Assembly (NCBI GenBank): GCA_944380285.1
Contig: CALWGZ010000004.1
Coordinates: forward strand, 1-64,000
Direction of reading: 5' to 3'
DNA length: 64,000 nucleotides
Source of the DNA: an uncultured Christensenellaceae bacterium
GTDB lineage: Bacteria > Bacillota > Clostridia > Christensenellales > UBA3700
The notes under the pieces are model-generated. The model was not told where the DNA came from. It saw only the letters and a program-made list of their open reading frames with translations, and ran no database searches. The position numbers were made by a program, and so were the translations under genes. Below, one piece after another: positions 27,178 to 36,076 of the stretch (positions are counted from its first letter, which is position 1; the number at the start of each line of letters is the position of its first letter).

Positions 27178-27525
27178 GGGGCTGTCCCGGATTCGACAGG
27201 CATACGGACGGACTCGTAAGCATACCGAAGGCTCGGCTTCGTAAAAACGGAAACCTAAAATTAAACGCTAATCAAAATCAGCAAATCGCTTACGCTGCCT
27301 AATTGCAGCTGAGCCGTCCGCGGTGATCTCCACGCTCACCGACGGACGTCGGACAGTGGAACAGGGTCGCGGCAATGCGCCGCAGTTGACGCGACAAGAC
27401 TTTGCGGCTCGCCGAAACAAGCTTTGCGGACGTAGCTTGTCAGGGACTTCGAACATCCGATAAGTATGTAGAAAGCGGTCTGGAAAGATGTTTGGACAGG
27501 GGTTCGACTCCCCTCAGCTCCACCA
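27178..27525 (+). ncRNA. ssrA: Transfer-messenger RNA (tmRNA)
   Basis: The 5' end GGGGCTG pairs with CAGCTCC at the 3' end, followed by ACCA. The T arm (GGGGTTCGACTCCCC) and the 5' D-loop analogue GGATTCGACAGG are typical. The reading frame on the RNA encodes the tag ANQNQQIAYAA and stops with TAA near 27300. It rescues stalled ribosomes and tags unfinished proteins for proteolysis. Its last 19 bp recur at 27694. Confidence 0.95.
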
Positions 27526-27528
27526 CGC

Positions 27529-27567
27529 AACGGAAGTCGGTTCATCTGCCGGCTTCCGTTCTTTTTT
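27529..27567 (+). terminator. First terminator after tmRNA
   Basis: 12-bp stem AACGGAAG...CTTCCGTT with one G-U pair, then six T. Confidence 0.75.
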
Positions 27568-27693
27568 GCGTGGTGACGCTGTGGGGAGTGCACCCCTGTT
27601 GCTTGCCTTCGTCAAGCAGACAGGCTGCACGCTCGCGCGCCACGATACTCCCGTATCGTGGCGTCCCCCAACTTGGGCGCTCGCTGTAAGGCA

Positions 27694-27712
27694 ACTCCCC
27701 TCAGCTCCACCA
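27694..27712 (+). repeat. Direct repeat of the tmRNA 3' end (attachment-site scar)
   Basis: ACTCCCCTCAGCTCCACCA repeats the last 19 bases of ssrA (27507-27525) exactly and is followed by its own terminator. ssrA 3' ends are classic integrase attachment sites. Only 168 bp remain between the copies, so the element has been lost or decayed. Confidence 0.65.
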
Positions 27713-27755
27713 AAAGAAACCAAAATCGAATCTGTCGGTTTTGGTTTCTTTTTTT
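27713..27755 (+). terminator. Second terminator, after the duplicated tmRNA end
   Basis: 13-bp perfect stem AAAGAAACCAAAA with a 13-nt loop, then a T-run; probably the original ssrA terminator. Confidence 0.7.
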
Positions 27756-28256
27756 GTAGACCCGGAAGTTTAATCGCGCGCAAAAAGATGATCGCATTTC
27801 GAAAAAACTCAAATGCGCGCGGTTCAGAAAACGCAAGCAATAAGTCACGCCTTATGCTTCATTCCTCTTTGCGTTTTATTTTTGCGCAAGCAAAAGCCCC
27901 TGTTGTCTCCACCATTTCGCCCTGTCGCCTGTTCGACGGGGCGTTTTGCTTTTTTGCTATTTAATGCAAAATCACAACGTCCACGCTTTTGCGGCAATGG
28001 GCTCATAGCTCCGATATCGAAGCAACGAAATATGTCTGACCTCGTCAGGATTTCCGCTATGTTCAAGCACGAGCCTCGTTGAATGCAATAAAGAAGTATC
28101 CGACGTCAGGCGACGTCGGATACGGGGTTTGCTTTTTCAAAAGCAGACAATCTTAACGATAAGACTCAACCGCTTTGCCGTAGTCGACACGAACGCGCTG
28201 CCAGGAAAGCGGTCGTGTATGTTTACGCGCTTGCGGACTGCCGCTTCGAACGTAGA
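27756..28256. other. Intergenic region with two hairpins, no gene
   Basis: No supported gene. Two stems are visible: CGCCCTGTCG/CGACGGGGCG with T-run (27918-27956), and a perfect 12-bp stem GTATCCGACGTC with AGGC loop (28096-28123). The second could terminate the lipoprotein transcript coming from 28257 on the minus strand. Confidence 0.5.
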
Positions 28257-29918
28257 TCAGCGGTTTCCTTTGAACAAATACTTGTTGATGAAACCGTCAG
28301 TCGAAGAAGTCAGAGCGGTCGCATTGAGATAGTAGCTGTCGACGGCGGTTCCTTCGGTCGCGGATGCACTGTTTGCGTACCACCAGCCGTTTTTGTCGAG
28401 GAACGTCGCGTACGTCAGATCGGTACATCCGCCGAACGCAGACCTGCCTATCGCAACGACACCTCTGCCTATGACCACGCTCTCAAGCGAGTAACATGAA
28501 GAAAACGCATTTTCTCCGATATAAGTGACGTTGTCGGATATTTCGACGTCTGTTACGTCAGAAGCATAGAACGCACATCTATAGATGCCGTACTCGCCGT
28601 CGGTCGGCAGAATTATATCTGTTTCGCTGCCCGTGTAGCCCACGAGGGATTTGCTTGCGCCGTCGGTAAAGAACACGAAACCGTCCTCATCGGTAGAAAG
28701 CTTGCTTTGATCGCTTGCAGACTTGTAGACGTATTTGGCATACTGTGCGACACTACCGTTGCCGGTATCTCCCGCCGTAATGTTGCGGCTGCCGAGATCG
28801 TAGACTTCAAGCAGTTTTTCACATATGGCGAACGCTTCAGAACCTATACTCGTTACGGTTGCGGGTATGGTTATACTCAAAAGGTTCTTGCAATTCCAGA
28901 ATGCTTGAGCACCGATACTGACCACTCCCGAAGGCATATTGAACCAAGTGATATTCGTAGTGGAAAACGCCTCTTTTCCTATGGTCTCGAGCGCGCTGCC
29001 CTCTGCGATCTCTACGGTAGTAAGAGCGATGCATGTTCCGAACGCTTTATCGCCGATCTCTTTGACACCCTTGCCTATCTTGACATATTCGAGCTCGGAA
29101 TTGTTACTGAACGCCGACGAACCTATCCTGACGACGCTGTCGGGGATCACGACGCTCTTGAGACTGCTGCACCTGCTGAATGCGGCATATTCGATGAATT
29201 TAGTCGTCGACGGAAGGGTATATTCCGTAAAGGATGCAGACGACATTGTGACGAGAATAATATACGGATTGTCTTCGTTGCCGAGGTAACTGCCTATTCC
29301 GTCGGGATCGCTGTTATATTTGAGCTTGGTGCAACCGCTGAAAGCGTTCTCTCCTATTTTCTCGATGCTGTCGGGGATTTGTATGCTCTCCATGGCAGTC
29401 CATCTCTTGAAAGCGTTTGCGGCGATCTCCTTGACGGGAAGATCGTTATATACCGAAGGTATTACCACGTCTTTTTTGCTGTACGTTCCCTTTCCCACAA
29501 CGATATAATACGTCTGATCGGTCGAAAGTTTGTATTCGAGCTGATTGTCGGGGTCTTCAGCTCCGCACACGGCACAGATGCCGTTCATGAATATATGCTC
29601 GCCCAGAATGCCGTATTCGAAAGTCTCAGTGCCCTTTTCACCGCACTCGCACGAATAGTAATACAACGCTTTCTGGGTGCAGGTCGCCTCGCTTTTAAGA
29701 TATTTTTTCTCTGTAACCATACGGTCGAAAATATGAGCGTGGGTTCCGTCCTGCTCTCCTGCGGGACCGTCTGACACATTTCCGTCGCCTGTGGAATCGC
29801 CTTGCGTACCGCTATTGCCGAGCAGCCCGTCGCAACCCGTTGCGAACACCGCAAAAGTGACGACGATCACGACAAGAAGTGCCAAAAGGACAGTAAGCTT
29901 TTTTCTTGTTTGCAACAT
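28257..29918 (-). CDS. BspA-like leucine-rich-repeat surface lipoprotein
   Basis: 553 residues. Signal peptide with lipobox FATGC, a low-complexity Gly/Ser/Asp linker, then a region with CxxC pairs (CTQKALYYYSCEC, CAVCGAEDP), then about ten BspA-type leucine-rich repeats (AFSRCSSLKSVVIPDSVVRIG pattern). Such proteins act as adhesins or binding proteins in gut and oral bacteria. GGAGG precedes the ATG. It is divergent from a two-component system with regularly spaced repeats between them. Confidence 0.9.
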   Translation of the reverse strand: MLQTRKKLTVLLALLVVIVVTFAVFATGCDGLLGNSGTQGDSTGDGNVSDGPAGEQDGTHAHIFDRMVTEKKYLKSEATCTQKALYYYSCECGEKGTETFEYGILGEHIFMNGICAVCGAEDPDNQLEYKLSTDQTYYIVVGKGTYSKKDVVIPSVYNDLPVKEIAANAFKRWTAMESIQIPDSIEKIGENAFSGCTKLKYNSDPDGIGSYLGNEDNPYIILVTMSSASFTEYTLPSTTKFIEYAAFSRCSSLKSVVIPDSVVRIGSSAFSNNSELEYVKIGKGVKEIGDKAFGTCIALTTVEIAEGSALETIGKEAFSTTNITWFNMPSGVVSIGAQAFWNCKNLLSITIPATVTSIGSEAFAICEKLLEVYDLGSRNITAGDTGNGSVAQYAKYVYKSASDQSKLSTDEDGFVFFTDGASKSLVGYTGSETDIILPTDGEYGIYRCAFYASDVTDVEISDNVTYIGENAFSSCYSLESVVIGRGVVAIGRSAFGGCTDLTYATFLDKNGWWYANSASATEGTAVDSYYLNATALTSSTDGFINKYLFKGNR

Positions 29919-29963
29919 AAATCGTATCCTCCTTTCATGAGCCGTTTTTTATTGATAATTGGA

Positions 29964-29998
29964 TTTTAGCAAACCAAGTGCTAAAAAAGTGCTAAAAA
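29964..29998. promoter_or_regulatory. Regularly spaced TGCTAAAA sites between lipoprotein and kinase genes
   Basis: AGTGCTAAAAA occurs twice in perfect tandem (29977-29987, 29988-29998), an 11-bp step. An inverted copy TTTTAGCA lies at 29964-29971. SARP-type activators bind direct repeats at 11-bp spacing, and the adjacent regulator has that type of DNA-binding domain. Confidence 0.55.
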
Positions 29999-30052
29999 CC
30001 CGGTGTTCATCGAAGATTTTTTTATTTTTTTTGCAAATTGCGAACAAAAAAT

Positions 30053-30082
30053 TTGACGGAAGCCTCTGCACGAATGTAAAAT
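30053..30082 (+). promoter_or_regulatory. Promoter giving a leaderless kinase mRNA
   Basis: TTGACG, 18 bp, TAAAAT, then 6 nt before the ATG at 30089; no Shine-Dalgarno. Confidence 0.6.
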
Positions 30083-30088
30083 TTAGTT

Positions 30089-31495
30089 ATGCGGGTATCG
30101 AAACAATCAAAACAACGGTTAAAAACGATTGCAATATTTATTGCCGACCTTATGGCTCTTGTCGTAGGTGTGATCTCTGTCGCGATACTGTCTTCAACGA
30201 ACACTTCCTCGACAGTATATTTTTCGGGATTTCTGATCTATTTTTCTATTATCGCCCTATTCCTGTTCACGCTGATAATTATCGTGGACTGCTATGCGAT
30301 GTTTGCGATAAAGACGTCGACGTATCACTCTTTGCTGATGGCACTTTGCATAATGGTCTGCTGTTTACTGTCTGAAGACTATCTGTCGCTGTTAGATCTG
30401 TCCTCGGCGTACGGAACCGTCTCGAACATCGTCCAGTACGGAGTTTATACGTTATTCCTCGCGATAGTCGTCATTTTATTCGACTTCTCTTACAAACTCG
30501 GGATGTCAAAAAAGCGTAAGCTGAGCTATTTTGCCGTCTGTGTACTGTCTTTCGTGCTTTTTGCCGCTCTGTATCGGGTAAAACTGCATATCTTGGCGTA
30601 TTGCCTTGGTCTTGCGATGACAGTCGAACTGTCTTATTACACTTCTCACAACCCGAATGTGCACTGCTTCAATTCTCATTCTTTCCGCCCGACGCAGTTT
30701 ATCACGTTCGCTCTGAGCGGGCTCATCCTTACCAACACGATATATTCGTCGGGGTTTGTAGAGAACTACCCCTTCGGGACGACCTCTTTTTACTTGTTCA
30801 CGTCGACTCTTGTTTACGCTTTTATATATTTCAGTTTTATTCGCAAAACGACGAAAAGAGACCTCGCAAACGCGCAGTACAGAGCGAAGTACGAACAGGT
30901 AAAATCGGGTATGTTGCAAGCGCAGATAAAGCCGCATTTCGTGTTCAACGTGCTGTTATCGATAAAGAATCTCTACCACAGCGACACCGAACTGGGGGAC
31001 GAAGCAATAGATCTGTTTTCCAAACACCTGCGCGCGCAGGTAGAAGCCGCAGGTGCCGACATGGTGCCTTTTGAAAAAGAACTGGACACCATCCGCGTGT
31101 TTACCGATCTAGAAAACATACGTCAGGATAAAGAACTGAACCTGATATTCGATATAGAATATTCCGATTTTCAGATACCTGCCCTGTCGCTGCAGACTTT
31201 TATCGAAAATGCGATAAAATACAGCAGGATAAGCGAAAAAGAGGACGGATATATCCGCATATCCTCCCGATGCGAAAACGGAGAAATATTGCTCGAGATC
31301 TCGGATAACGGCGTGGGGTTCGACCCTTCGGAGATCAGGGACACGTCTTACGGGATACGCAATTCTGTCGAACGCTTCCGTCTTCTGACGGGCGTGACTC
31401 CCGAAATAATCAGCTCACCAGGAAACGGCACGTCGATAATGATACGTTTCAATAAATCCTCATCGGAGAAACACCATGAAAATAATAATAGTTGA
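30089..31495 (+). CDS. LytS/YesM-type sensor histidine kinase
   Basis: 468 residues. The N-terminal half holds several membrane segments (to about 250) with short loops, so sensing is probably within or near the membrane. The His_kinase domain has the phospho-acceptor His283 in AQIKPHFVFN, then FIENAIKYS and SDNGVGFD for ATP binding. It pairs with the regulator encoded next, whose start overlaps by 20 bp. Signal unknown; the divergent LRR lipoprotein may be a target or sensor partner. Confidence 0.9.
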   Translation: MRVSKQSKQRLKTIAIFIADLMALVVGVISVAILSSTNTSSTVYFSGFLIYFSIIALFLFTLIIIVDCYAMFAIKTSTYHSLLMALCIMVCCLLSEDYLSLLDLSSAYGTVSNIVQYGVYTLFLAIVVILFDFSYKLGMSKKRKLSYFAVCVLSFVLFAALYRVKLHILAYCLGLAMTVELSYYTSHNPNVHCFNSHSFRPTQFITFALSGLILTNTIYSSGFVENYPFGTTSFYLFTSTLVYAFIYFSFIRKTTKRDLANAQYRAKYEQVKSGMLQAQIKPHFVFNVLLSIKNLYHSDTELGDEAIDLFSKHLRAQVEAAGADMVPFEKELDTIRVFTDLENIRQDKELNLIFDIEYSDFQIPALSLQTFIENAIKYSRISEKEDGYIRISSRCENGEILLEISDNGVGFDPSEIRDTSYGIRNSVERFRLLTGVTPEIISSPGNGTSIMIRFNKSSSEKHHENNNS

Positions 31496-32264
31496 CGACG
31501 AATTGCACGCTTTGCAGCTCTTTCTATCAGATCTGATCGGGCTCGACATCGAGTACCGATTCTTCAAGGACGACAAAAACGCGATACTTAAATACGTCGT
31601 TTACGAAAACCCCGACGGAGTCTTTCTCGACGTGAATATGCCCGGGATCAACGGCATAGATCTGGCATCCGAACTCATCGCGATCAAGCCGTCGATAAAG
31701 ATTGTCTTCGCAACGGGTCTGAATATCTCGGAAAACGCGCTGCCGAACGACGTAGCCGCCAACACCGTCGGCTTTCTGTACAAACCCTATGACAAAGATA
31801 AGCTTTATTATTACCTGTCGGAGATAGCCAACAAGACTAGAAAAATGACGGTCAAGACATTCGGATCTTTCGATTGCTTCATCGACGACCGCATAGTCAG
31901 ATTCTCGTCAGCCAAATCCAAAGAACTGTTTGCGCTGCTTATCGCCTACAGCGGCAAAACTCTGACGATGAACGACGCAATATCCCAGATTTGGCCAGAT
32001 ACCGACGTGGATAAAAGCAAGATACTGTATCGCGACGCCGTATGGCGGCTCAGAAAAACGCTGAGCGAACTTCATTTCGATTGCGTCGACTTCAGACGGG
32101 CTTGCCTTGTGCTGAACAAATCCAACCTGATCTGCGACAGCTGGGATTACGCCGAAGGAAAAAACAAAAATTACAACGGCGAATTTATGAAAAATTACGA
32201 TTGGAGCATAGCTTATCTCCCCATTCTTGACAAGCTTAATTCAAACACGGACACAACGACCTGA
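31476..32264 (+). CDS. Response regulator with SARP-like DNA-binding domain
   Basis: 262 residues. Receiver domain 1-120 with VDDE at the start, phospho-acceptor Asp52 in FLDVNMPG and Lys in YKPYD. The C-terminal domain (TFGSFDCFIDDRIVRFSSAKSKELFALLIAYSG... IWPD) is the winged helix of the SARP/OmpR type seen in Clostridia, unusual for a LytS-type kinase partner, where LytTR or AraC domains are usual. GGAG lies inside the kinase gene before the ATG. Confidence 0.88.
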   Translation: MKIIIVDDELHALQLFLSDLIGLDIEYRFFKDDKNAILKYVVYENPDGVFLDVNMPGINGIDLASELIAIKPSIKIVFATGLNISENALPNDVAANTVGFLYKPYDKDKLYYYLSEIANKTRKMTVKTFGSFDCFIDDRIVRFSSAKSKELFALLIAYSGKTLTMNDAISQIWPDTDVDKSKILYRDAVWRLRKTLSELHFDCVDFRRACLVLNKSNLICDSWDYAEGKNKNYNGEFMKNYDWSIAYLPILDKLNSNTDTTT

Positions 32265-32414
32265 TCTCTTACTGAAGTTTCCTGCGCCGTTTTGTTACTG
32301 CGTGTACCCGCACGCGACGTAATGCGTAAAGTTTTTTTCGATCGTTTCGTCGTCTACACAGCTTGTCATAGACAAACACACGCACGGTGCCAAACGAAGT
32401 TTTACGGTGAATTG

Positions 32415-32639
32415 TCAAACCAAGTGCAACACTTTTTGCAATTCCTGTTCAAACAAATCTGCCGGTGCTTTGTAACCGAGTACTTTTTTAGGTCCGGCGT
32501 TAATCAACGCCAGATTCTTTTTCAGGGTTTTCTCTCCCACGTGGGAGAGATTGCGCCCTTTCGGATAAAACTCTCTCAGTAAGCCGTTGCTGTTTTCATT
32601 TGTTCCTTTTTGCCACGCACAATACGGATCTGGGTGCAA
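32415..32639 (-). pseudogene. Remnant of an IS30-family transposase (C-terminus)
   Basis: 74 residues matching the end of IS30 transposases: HPDPYCAWQKGTNENSNGLL, then REFYPKGRNL, and a tail with VLGYKAPADLFEQ. The catalytic part is missing; sequence breaks off at about 32639, directly against an unrelated fragment on the other strand. Distinct in sequence from the remnant at 17075. Confidence 0.85.
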
Positions 32640-32767
32640 TCATTGCAAAATATGACACTATTGCCGCTGCGAGCCAATCTGTTGGAGTAGATTCTAAATG
32701 CATCCGTGATATATTAAGCGGAAAGCAAAAACACGCCGGAGGCTATATTTGGAAAGTCAAAGAATAG
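32636..32767 (+). pseudogene. Fragment of an HNH/NUMOD-type homing endonuclease
   Basis: A 43-codon frame ending in TAG reads IIAKYDTIAAASQSVGVDS... ILSGKQK...GGYIWK, the NUMOD1-like DNA-binding tail of phage-type HNH endonucleases. There is no start or nuclease domain. It abuts the IS30 remnant, so one insertion truncated the other. Confidence 0.6.
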
Positions 32768-32990
32768 TTGCAGAGAAAATATTATAAATAAGGATATTTT
32801 TCATAAAATATTGTTTTGTTTGACAAACAGTTGTTGCAATCTGTTCGTTTTAGGTTATCACTTCTCCACCAGCGCTTCGAGCAGACGCTCGCGCGGCTCG
32901 ATACGAAAGCATCTCGCCGTACCCTATCGGCGCTCGCTATTCCGTCCTCGCTTCGCTCGTCCTTACGGCTCAAAAGGTTGTTGATTGCAT
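32768..32990. other. Intergenic stretch without a recognisable gene
   Basis: AT-rich at first, then GC-rich; nothing coding is supported. Together with the two transposon-type fragments it fills the gap from 32265 to the surface-protein gene. Confidence 0.5.
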
Positions 32991-33020
32991 AAAAAAGAAG
33001 CCGGTCAAAGCCGACTTCTT
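32991..33020 (-). terminator. Terminator of the surface-protein operon
   Basis: AAGAAGTCGG/CCGGCTTCTT stem (one G-U), then six T on the minus strand, 12 nt after the stop codon. Confidence 0.8.
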
Positions 33021-33031
33021 TTGTTTGTCTG

Positions 33032-36000
33032 TTATCGCCCGATGCCGTAGAGCGCGTCGTACTTGATGCCGTTTGCCGCGTCGGCGAGCTGTTTGTCGAA
33101 GTTGTTCGCGCTGTCTTTGGAGTACATGAAGAAGCGGAAGTCCTGCGAGCCGGCGGCGAGGGGCAAAAATCCGCCCTGGTCGATCATGACGTCGTCGTCC
33201 GACTCCGCCAAAATGGAGATGTTGACGCGGTATTGCTTGAAGTCGCAAAGACTCTCGTCGAGCCCGTCGGTGACGACTTGGGCGTAGTTTTTACCGCCGC
33301 CGTAGAGCGCGATCCCGCCGTGGACGAAGTCTCCGTCCGCGGTGTTTTGGATGATGTCGCCGTACTTGTCGGGCGCATATGCGGCGGCGAAGCGGAGCAT
33401 TCCGCCGAGGTCGAGGCTGAACCTGCCGTCCACGCCGTTGGAGTCGATCAACGTCGAGCTGTCGATGAGATCGAGCCCCTTCCAATCGTACATGCGCACG
33501 TCGCCCTCGAGGCGGAGCACGCTTGCGAACGAAGTGCCGCCCGTCCCGGGCCAGCCGTCAAACTCGATGCCGCTCTCGGCGGAATTGGCGGCGAGCACCG
33601 CTCCGGCGAAGTTGGACTCGACGCCGATCGAGAAGAGTCCGCTCGTCTCGAGCACGCTGTCGCGCAAAGTGAGGTCGCTCATCACATAGCGGTCATAGAA
33701 ATACTCATCTTGCCACAAGCTGTCGTTCATTTTCGGATAGGGCTTGCCGGCGGCGTCGACTAGGTCGGGCTCGACGGAGGAGCGCGTGTCGGAGGCGAGC
33801 GCACGGTTGACGCCCAGCTTGACGAGGAACTCTCTGCCCTGCGAGATCAGACATCTGTCGATGGTGACGATCGCCCTGTCCCTGTCCGCGATCGACGAGC
33901 CGTCGAGAGTGTCGCGCATATAGTCGTCGCCCGAGGTGTTGCCGCCGTAGACGCGCACGACGGTGCGCCCGTTGCGGACGCGGCAGCCGCTCAGCGCGCA
34001 GTCGGCGTTGATGTCGAGCACGGTGCCGACGTTGTTGAGTTTTTCGAGTTTGTATTGTCCGTCCTCTTCGAGCAAGTCGTCGCCGCAGCCGAGCAGCGTC
34101 GCGTTGGAGATCTCCACCCCGTCGGTGCGGACAAGGAAGGCGATGTTGTCCTGCCCCGCGACGGAAGCGATCTCGCCGAGACGGACGAAATAGAGCGGTC
34201 CCTTGAACAGCAGCGGCACTCCCGAGCCGTCCTTTGCAGTGGTGAAAGGCTGGGCGTTGAGGGTATGTCCGTTGCCGTAGAGGTCGTTTTTGAGCTCGAG
34301 CACAAAGGACACGTTCGCCGCGCTCTCGTTGCCGAGGTTGGAATAGAATTCTGTATTGTAAGTGGACTTTGTCGTGCCGAGGCGCGCGCGCATCGCTTCG
34401 ATGTTGCCGCCGTACTCTTCGCCCAGCATGATGTCGTCCTCGAGGACGATCGCAAGACCGGCGTCTGCTGCCTTGAACACCTCTTGAGAGGTCGAACAGC
34501 CGACCGCGTCCGCGGCGACGCGCACGGTCAAAGACGAGCGGACCTGCCTGCCGAACGCGCCGTTGCCCTTCCACTCGGCGGTGACGGTGACATAGCCGTT
34601 GCCGAGCGGCACAAGCGAGATGTTGTCGCCGTCTACGGTGAGGGACGCGAGCGCGGGGTCGGACAGGGTGAACTCCAACTCTCCCGCCGCTTCGATCGCG
34701 GTCGCGCCGAGGAAGGTGCGCACGTCGAGCGCGAGCGCGTTGGATACGAGTTTGCCGTCCGCGTATGCCTTGCCGGGCACCGCGAGTTCGCGCAAAAGCC
34801 CCAGATCTGTCTTATTGGCGATCTGCACCGAGGTGACCTCGTCGATCGCGGTGACGGCGATCTCGACCGGGAACACGTCCATCGGATAGCCGCCGCGCAT
34901 GGGCGTGACGACGAGTTTGAACGAAGCCGCGCCGCTTGCGCCGATCGTACAGCTGTCGCCGTGCTCGGTGACGGTGATGTCGTCCGACGTCGCGTCCTCG
35001 ACGCGCCACTCATATTCGACGCCGTCGGCGATGACGGACGGAACGGCAAAGAACGTGACTTCGCTGCCCGTCAAGATGACCGCGTCCGCGCCCTGCACGG
35101 GCAGAGTCGACGTGACCGAGAACGCGAACTCCGCGCTTGTGACCGACACATCGACGCTCTCGTCGCCGCCGGCGATCTCAATGTCGAATTCGTCGGGTCT
35201 GTCCTCGCTCAAAGTGAGGTCGACGCGGTAGCAATGCTCGCCCGCGCCTTGGACACGGGTGATGGTTTTTGACAATATGTATTGACTTTTGACCTCGATC
35301 TCGTCATTGGCGGCAACGAAGAAATAGGCTTTGTTGCCGCCCTTTTCGATCGCGAGAGCCGCCTCGGCGACGCCGTTGACGACGATGCCGGACACGGTTT
35401 CGGGCACGCTCGTCGCGACCTCGACGTCGCGGACGATGTCGCCGAACGCTCCGCCCTTGACGGTGAAGCGCAGCTTTGTCACCCCCTCGAAGGGGAACAG
35501 CGCGGTGTTTGCCTTCAATTCGGCAAAGCCCTCGACCACCTCGACCTGCGCCTCGGCAAAGCCTGCCGGAACGGTAGACGTGCGGTAGTTGTATCTGCCC
35601 GACTCCATCGAGGCGGACAAGACGCCGCCGCTCTCGACGAGCATATTGTTGCCGTCCGCGTCGGACAGTGTGATGTCAAAATCATACGGCTTGGACGACG
35701 AGACCGCGACGACGAAGCTGTCGGTATAGCCGCCGTCGTCGGTGATCGCGACGACTCGCGCGGAGCCTGCGGTATACGCCGCGACATTGCCCTCTTTGTC
35801 CACTCTGACGTCGGCGAGCTGTGCGCCCTCGACCTGTTCTACGCGATAGGTCACGCCCTTGTCGGTCGCGTTTTCGGGCGACACGCGCGCGTCGATCGCA
35901 AAGCCGTCAAAGTCGGCGATGTCGATCGCGAGCACTCCGCCTTCGGGCGCGTTGAGGATCTCTATCCCGTTAGCCGCGATGTCGACGCCGAGGCTCGCCG

Positions 36001-36076
36001 TTTGACCTGACGAGAACACCGCGAACACGAACAGCAGCGGCAGCACCAACATCAATATTACTACGGTCTTTCTCAC
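33032..36076 (-). CDS. Large secreted protein with Ig-like repeats
   Basis: 1014 residues with an N-terminal hydrophobic signal (VVILMLVLPLLFVFAVFSSG) and no lipobox, so it is exported and either released or signal-anchored. The first half looks like successive bacterial Ig-like (Big_2-type) domains (VTYRVEQVEG, GNVAAYTAGSARVVAITDDGGY). The second half is beta-rich and resembles right-handed beta-helix sequence (NATLLGCGDD, LSGCRVRNGRTVVRVYGG). No sortase motif is visible. Starts with GTG overlapping the permease stop by 4 bp; last gene of the operon from 42939. An ABC exporter beside it suggests joint function. Confidence 0.82.
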   Translation of the reverse strand: MRKTVVILMLVLPLLFVFAVFSSGQTASLGVDIAANGIEILNAPEGGVLAIDIADFDGFAIDARVSPENATDKGVTYRVEQVEGAQLADVRVDKEGNVAAYTAGSARVVAITDDGGYTDSFVVAVSSSKPYDFDITLSDADGNNMLVESGGVLSASMESGRYNYRTSTVPAGFAEAQVEVVEGFAELKANTALFPFEGVTKLRFTVKGGAFGDIVRDVEVATSVPETVSGIVVNGVAEAALAIEKGGNKAYFFVAANDEIEVKSQYILSKTITRVQGAGEHCYRVDLTLSEDRPDEFDIEIAGGDESVDVSVTSAEFAFSVTSTLPVQGADAVILTGSEVTFFAVPSVIADGVEYEWRVEDATSDDITVTEHGDSCTIGASGAASFKLVVTPMRGGYPMDVFPVEIAVTAIDEVTSVQIANKTDLGLLRELAVPGKAYADGKLVSNALALDVRTFLGATAIEAAGELEFTLSDPALASLTVDGDNISLVPLGNGYVTVTAEWKGNGAFGRQVRSSLTVRVAADAVGCSTSQEVFKAADAGLAIVLEDDIMLGEEYGGNIEAMRARLGTTKSTYNTEFYSNLGNESAANVSFVLELKNDLYGNGHTLNAQPFTTAKDGSGVPLLFKGPLYFVRLGEIASVAGQDNIAFLVRTDGVEISNATLLGCGDDLLEEDGQYKLEKLNNVGTVLDINADCALSGCRVRNGRTVVRVYGGNTSGDDYMRDTLDGSSIADRDRAIVTIDRCLISQGREFLVKLGVNRALASDTRSSVEPDLVDAAGKPYPKMNDSLWQDEYFYDRYVMSDLTLRDSVLETSGLFSIGVESNFAGAVLAANSAESGIEFDGWPGTGGTSFASVLRLEGDVRMYDWKGLDLIDSSTLIDSNGVDGRFSLDLGGMLRFAAAYAPDKYGDIIQNTADGDFVHGGIALYGGGKNYAQVVTDGLDESLCDFKQYRVNISILAESDDDVMIDQGGFLPLAAGSQDFRFFMYSKDSANNFDKQLADAANGIKYDALYGIGR

